Shown here: in pieces, positions 60,980-64,000 of the stretch
Numbering within the stretch: position 1 is the first letter of the stretch
Layout of the letters: the number at the start of each line of letters is the position of its first letter
Source of the DNA: Thermosphaera aggregans
GTDB taxonomy: Archaea; Thermoproteota; Thermoprotei_A; Sulfolobales; Desulfurococcaceae
Length of the DNA stretch: 64,000 nucleotides
Assembly (NCBI RefSeq): GCF_014962245.1
Contig: NZ_CP063144.1
Span: 424,582-488,581, forward strand
Direction: 5' to 3'
Notes under the pieces: model-generated
What the model was told of the DNA's origin: nothing
The model's database searches: none
The model's input: the letters and a program-made list of their open reading frames with translations, nothing else
Made by a program: the position numbers and the translations under genes

Positions 60980-61995
60980 GCTTGCTTGACAAGCTTGTTA
61001 AATGGGCGCGTAGCAGGAGTATGTGGATGATACACTACTGCTCAGCATGCGGAGCGGTGGAGTTCCCTCCCATAGTAATGTCTCCTTTAGACTGGGAGAG
61101 ATACGGGTACATGCCTGCACCAACCCCTAGGCAGAGCGACCTCTACGTTGGAATGGGCTATCTAACCAAGAAAACGGTTAAGCTATTCCTCAACATGTAC
61201 AGGCAGGTTCCAGAGCCTAGGCTGGTCGCGGCTGGATGCAACTGCACTGCAACAGGCGGGTTATACTGGGACAGCTACGCCACCTACAAGAGGCTTGACG
61301 AGTTCGTGGATGTTGAGGGATGGGTTCCAGGCTGCATGCCAATGCCTGACGACTACTTCAGCATGCTGGAGTATTTAAGGAGGAAAATCGCCACCTCCGG
61401 GCTTGAGACACATATTTCACGGATAAAGCCTGATGCTTTCGAGAAGATAGCAAGGTATGAGGAGCTTGAGAAGCAGTGGCTTAAGGAGTACTTGGATAAG
61501 GCTTCTAAGCAAGCGGGCGAACCCGTTAACTATGTTTTCAACCCGTCATACCCCGAGTGCTACGAAGCCTCCGCTAAGCATAAAATCTGCAAGCTAAGCG
61601 TTGAAAGAGAGAAGTTAAAGATGGTTTTGAAAGAGCTTAAGGATCAAGGGTTCAGCCTCTTCATCAACATCAACACGGTTGACTACCCTGATAAAGGAGT
61701 GATAGAGCTCTACTATATTCTTGAAAACCCTGGGACAGGCGAGCAGAAATGGGTTAAAACATACACTCCGAGGGCGAATCCCACCGTTGAAAGCGTGCAC
61801 GACATCTTCCCCCTAGCCCTCTACATTGAGAGAGAGGTTTACGAGATGATGGGTGTTTTATTCGAGAACCACCCCTTGCTTAGAAAGTGGATACTTGAAG
61901 GCAACTGGGAGGGACCCCCGCCTCTTAGGAAGGATGTTGACACGGCGGGCTTCGTGGTTAAAACAATGTATGGAGGCTACAAGTATGGAAGGTAG
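60976..61995 (+). CDS. Fusion of NuoB-like (MbxJ) and NuoC-like (MbxK) subunits
   Basis: 339 aa. Residues about 15-130 are the small electron-transfer subunit: CSACGAVEF (C22, C25), GCNCTATGG (C88, C90) and VPGCMP (C120) supply the proximal [4Fe-4S] cluster. Residues about 205-330 match the 30-kDa NuoC/MbhK subunit: EREVYEMMGVLFENHP is its signature. In Thermococcales the two are separate genes; here one frame carries both, without stop or frameshift. The large subunit starts 11 nt before its stop codon. Confidence 0.87.
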   Translation: MSLLDKLVKWARSRSMWMIHYCSACGAVEFPPIVMSPLDWERYGYMPAPTPRQSDLYVGMGYLTKKTVKLFLNMYRQVPEPRLVAAGCNCTATGGLYWDSYATYKRLDEFVDVEGWVPGCMPMPDDYFSMLEYLRRKIATSGLETHISRIKPDAFEKIARYEELEKQWLKEYLDKASKQAGEPVNYVFNPSYPECYEASAKHKICKLSVEREKLKMVLKELKDQGFSLFININTVDYPDKGVIELYYILENPGTGEQKWVKTYTPRANPTVESVHDIFPLALYIEREVYEMMGVLFENHPLLRKWILEGNWEGPPPLRKDVDTAGFVVKTMYGGYKYGR

Positions 61996-63088
61996 CGGCT
62001 ACCAGGTAGTCTACTTCGGACCCCAGCACCCCGGGGTTCCTGGCAACATTGCCTACAAACTCTGGCTGGACGGTGACAGGGTTGTTAAAGCAGAGGTTGT
62101 CCCGGGATTCCTCCACAGGGGTTTCGAGAAAATGATGGAGAACAGGACTTGGGAGATGAATGTTGCAATGAGCTACAGGTTCTGCGTCGAAGACCCTGAC
62201 CACCTTGAAATAGCCTACTCGCTAGCCGTTGAAGATATTTACAAGGCTGAGATACCTGAGAACGCTAAATGGCTCAGGATGATCCAGGCTGAAATGGGCA
62301 GGATAGCATCACACCTGTTCTGGAGCCACTTCATAGGCGGGAGCATTGGCCTGCGGACCCCGGCCTACTGGGCTGTCGCCGCTAGGGAGGAGATTCTGAA
62401 ATGGTTCGCGAGGATTTCCGGGCACAGGGTTTACCACAACCTCAGCGTACCAGGAGGCATCAGGTACTCGCTCCCAGAGAACTTTAAGGAGGAGACAACG
62501 CGCGTTGTAGAGTTCGTGGAGGAGAAGGCCAGGGATGTGGAGGAAGCTTTACTGGGAAACAGCATTTTCAAGGCCAGGTTGAAAGGACTGGGGAAGCTAT
62601 CGATTGAGGATGCTTTAAACCTGGGGGTTACTGGCCCCGTGCTGAGGGCTTCAGGGCTGAGGTATGATTTAAGGGTTCACGCACCCTACTTAAACTATGA
62701 CAAGGTAAGGTTCGAGGTACCTGTCGGAGCATCGGGCGACTCCTACGACAGGGCTGTCGTAAGGTTCAAGGAGATACATCAATCCCTCTCAATAATAAGG
62801 CAGGCGCTCGACGAGGTTAGGCCCGGCGAGTCCCTCAGGGTTAAGCTTGGGCTCACCGCTCCCGTAGGCGAGGGAGTAGCCAGGGTTGAGTCAGCAAGGG
62901 GCGAGTACATGATCCACATCATCAGCCAGGGAGGCAGGAAGCCCTACAGGGTGAGGCTGAGAAGCATGTCAATGCCTCTTCTAACAACAGTGGTTGACCA
63001 CATTGTCTCCAGGGAAGAGGTGACTATTGCCGACTTCCCCGTGATCCTTGCATCCCTGGACCCCTGCCCGCCCGACCTGGACAGGTGA
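61985..63088 (+). CDS. NuoD/[NiFe]-hydrogenase large-subunit-like protein, MbxL type
   Basis: Catalytic-module large subunit, 367 aa from ATG 61985 with GGAGG 8 nt upstream; longer in-frame starts lie in the previous gene. Family signatures: FGPQHPGVPGN near the start, GFLHRGFEKM, WGxF-like middle. The N-terminal metal site reads RFCVED (C67, D70) and the C-terminal one DPCPPD (C361, D364): each CxxC of hydrogenases is CxxD. This pattern is reported for the sulfane-sulfur reductase MBS (MbxL) of Pyrococcus, which lacks the NiFe site, so hydrogenase activity is unlikely. Confidence 0.88.
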   Translation: MEGSGYQVVYFGPQHPGVPGNIAYKLWLDGDRVVKAEVVPGFLHRGFEKMMENRTWEMNVAMSYRFCVEDPDHLEIAYSLAVEDIYKAEIPENAKWLRMIQAEMGRIASHLFWSHFIGGSIGLRTPAYWAVAAREEILKWFARISGHRVYHNLSVPGGIRYSLPENFKEETTRVVEFVEEKARDVEEALLGNSIFKARLKGLGKLSIEDALNLGVTGPVLRASGLRYDLRVHAPYLNYDKVRFEVPVGASGDSYDRAVVRFKEIHQSLSIIRQALDEVRPGESLRVKLGLTAPVGEGVARVESARGEYMIHIISQGGRKPYRVRLRSMSMPLLTTVVDHIVSREEVTIADFPVILASLDPCPPDLDR

Positions 63089-63093
63089 TTCGC

Positions 63094-63576
63094 ATGGTGT
63101 TGCCTACACTGGTTAAATCCTTGAAACACCTTGCCAGCAAACCCTACACCCGTCTAGTCCCGAGGAAGTCAAACCCGTTTAAAACAGAAAGGATTAGGGG
63201 AGCCCATGTCCTAGACATGCTTAAATGCACCGGCTGTAGCATGTGCCAGCAGGTCTGCCCGGCAGCATGCATAGACATGGTTTCAGTTGAAGGCAACTAC
63301 CCCCAGAACCCTAGGAGGAGATTCCCGAGAATAGACCACTCAAAGTGCACTTTCTGCGGACTTTGCGTTGAATACTGCCCGGTAGGAGCTCTCTCGATGA
63401 CCACTGTCACAGGCTACGAGCTATTCACCACAAACAAGGACACTACTTTCAAACAGCCTCTACAGCTCAAGGAGCCGTTGGGCAGGGTTACAGTGACCAA
63501 GGAATTGTTCACCAAGGCTTACAGCGGGGGCGCTCTCTCAAAAGGCGAGGCAACCACAAGCAAGGGTGAGGAGTAA
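63094..63576 (+). CDS. Two [4Fe-4S] ferredoxin-type subunit (NuoI/MbxN-like)
   Basis: 160 aa from ATG 63094 with AGGTGA upstream; GTG 63085 is in frame. Two CxxCxxCxxxC motifs: C45, C48, C51, C55 and C85, C88, C91, C95, giving two cubane clusters that pass electrons from ferredoxin to the JK subunit. A 60-residue polar tail follows. The stop overlaps the next start by 1 nt (TAATG). Confidence 0.92.
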   Translation: MVLPTLVKSLKHLASKPYTRLVPRKSNPFKTERIRGAHVLDMLKCTGCSMCQQVCPAACIDMVSVEGNYPQNPRRRFPRIDHSKCTFCGLCVEYCPVGALSMTTVTGYELFTTNKDTTFKQPLQLKEPLGRVTVTKELFTKAYSGGALSKGEATTSKGEE

Positions 63577-63857
63577 TGGTAGCGGTGGAATCCCTGGCCT
63601 CTGTAACCCCGTTTCTAATAGGATTGTTCACCGTGGCGATGATTGTTTACTCAATAAGGGTTTTCACCTCGAGAAACCTCGGTGACGCTGTCCTAGCTAT
63701 TGACGCGTTAACGGTTGACTTGATCGTTTTAATGATGCTTGTCGCCCTGCACTACAGGTCTCCCTACCTGTTAGTGGGAGTTATACCGCTCGGCGCCTGG
63801 ATATTCCTGCTTGACCTTATCGTTGCGAAATACCTGGAGAAGAGGTGGGCTAGGTGA
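63576..63857 (+). CDS. MrpF-like antiporter subunit (MbxB-like)
   Basis: 93-aa protein with three hydrophobic helices (FLIGLFTVAMIVYSIRVF; LTVDLIVLMMLVALHY; LLVGVIPLGAWIFLLDLIVA), the size and topology of MrpF. The conserved Asp in LAIDALTVDLI is present. Overlaps its neighbours by 1 and 4 nt. Confidence 0.85.
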   Translation: MVAVESLASVTPFLIGLFTVAMIVYSIRVFTSRNLGDAVLAIDALTVDLIVLMMLVALHYRSPYLLVGVIPLGAWIFLLDLIVAKYLEKRWAR

Positions 63858-64000
63858 TTGATCAACTGCTTTTCTACCTGGGCATCAGTCTCCTCGCTGT
63901 CGGCGGAGTATTGGACATAGTCGCGTCCTTAGGCTTCTTCAAGTTTAAAGAGTTCTACACTAGGCTCCACGCTGCCACCGTAGGAGCCATCGGGGGAGGC
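63854..64000 (+). CDS. MrpG-like antiporter subunit (MbxC-like), 3' end outside window
   Basis: GTG 63854 overlaps the preceding stop (GTGA). The 49 visible codons (LLFYLGISLLAVGGVLDIVA, then FFKFKEFYTRLHAATVGAIG) match the start of MrpG/MnhG, including FYTRLHAAT. The gene continues past base 64000 and further Mrp-type genes are expected. Confidence 0.85.
   Translation, partial: MIDQLLFYLGISLLAVGGVLDIVASLGFFKFKEFYTRLHAATVGAIGGG

Noticed and set aside
59426-64000. Energy-converting [NiFe] hydrogenase (MBH/Ech) or NADH dehydrogenase
   Set aside because: The large subunit lacks the second cysteine of each CxxC motif, and no NADH-binding subunits are present in view.
1-64000. CRISPR arrays, insertion sequences, prophage or integrase genes
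   Set aside because: I saw no regularly spaced repeats, transposase motifs or att-like duplications beside the tRNA genes.

Overview
The window reads as chromosome from a hyperthermophilic crenarchaeon (Thermoproteota), most like Desulfurococcales such as Thermosphaera or Desulfurococcus. The evidence is archaeal information-processing genes (aIF2-beta, aIF1A, NMD3, Cdc48, FEN-1, Nob1, Dim2, Pth2, AGOG), a tRNA gene with two introns, no tRNA gene encoding its CCA end, AT-rich TATA boxes close to start codons, many TTG/GTG starts preceded by GGTG-type Shine-Dalgarno (SD) sites, tightly overlapping genes, and a sulfur-reductase-type (MBS-like) respiratory complex. I see no insertion sequence, prophage, CRISPR array or integrase. 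The species is an inference.

Layout. 1-3.4 kb: end of a dipeptide/oligopeptide ABC importer operon (two permeases, two ATPases; the binding protein would lie upstream). 3.5-9.5 kb: a coiled-coil protein of unknown role, a DASS anion symporter, then a K+/osmotic set (TrkH, TrkA, MscS-like). 9.5-14.5 kb: a divergent tRNA methylthiotransferase and a translation/ribosome-assembly operon (aIF2-beta, DUF424, NMD3, aIF1A, RIO1, Dim2). 14.5-15.3 kb: an EamA half-transporter and a split tRNA-Trp gene. 15.3-19.7 kb: a five-gene minus-strand operon built on an SPFH-SHOCT protein with zinc-ribbon partners. 19.9-22 kb: a large threonine-stalked, membrane-anchored surface protein. 22.2-29.3 kb: tRNA-Val, AlaX, an ABC-2 export pair, a DMT transporter, a KH/NusA-like protein, TruD, Pth2 and an exported protein. 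29.3-33.5 kb: zinc ribbon, EF-1-beta, Cdc48, a winged-helix protein and FEN-1. 33.6-42.7 kb: mixed RNA, protein and DNA maintenance genes (PCMT, Trm5-like, NAD kinase, Nob1, NSUN-type methylase, AGOG, HD hydrolase, PflX-like radical SAM). 43.5-53 kb: ValS, PHP and metallophosphoesterases, a CitG-like protein, a RimK-type ligase, MTA phosphorylase, a purine phosphoribosyltransferase and a flavin reductase. 53.1-58.8 kb: tRNA-Leu, succinyl-CoA synthetase, pyrophosphatase, a KaiC-like protein and a ferritin-like protein. 59-64 kb: divergent tRNA-Glu/tRNA-Gly and the start of an MBS-like operon that runs off the window.

How it fits together. The metabolic genes suit a peptide-fermenting, sulfur-reducing anaerobe: peptide import, ATP-yielding acyl-CoA ligase, pyrophosphatase, and a membrane complex whose catalytic subunit has both nickel-site CxxC motifs changed to CxxD, with Mrp-type ion-pump subunits. 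Most other genes are translation, tRNA and rRNA processing housekeeping.

Less expected items: the SPFH/zinc-ribbon operon; tRNA-Trp with a non-canonical intron at 30/31 plus one at 37/38; a 49-nt sequence with full C/D box sRNA architecture between the RimK-like and CitG-like genes; the fusion of the NuoB-like and NuoC-like subunits; and a KaiC-like protein whose second ATPase domain appears to have lost its P-loop. I do not see one clearly undescribed system; the SPFH operon is the best candidate.
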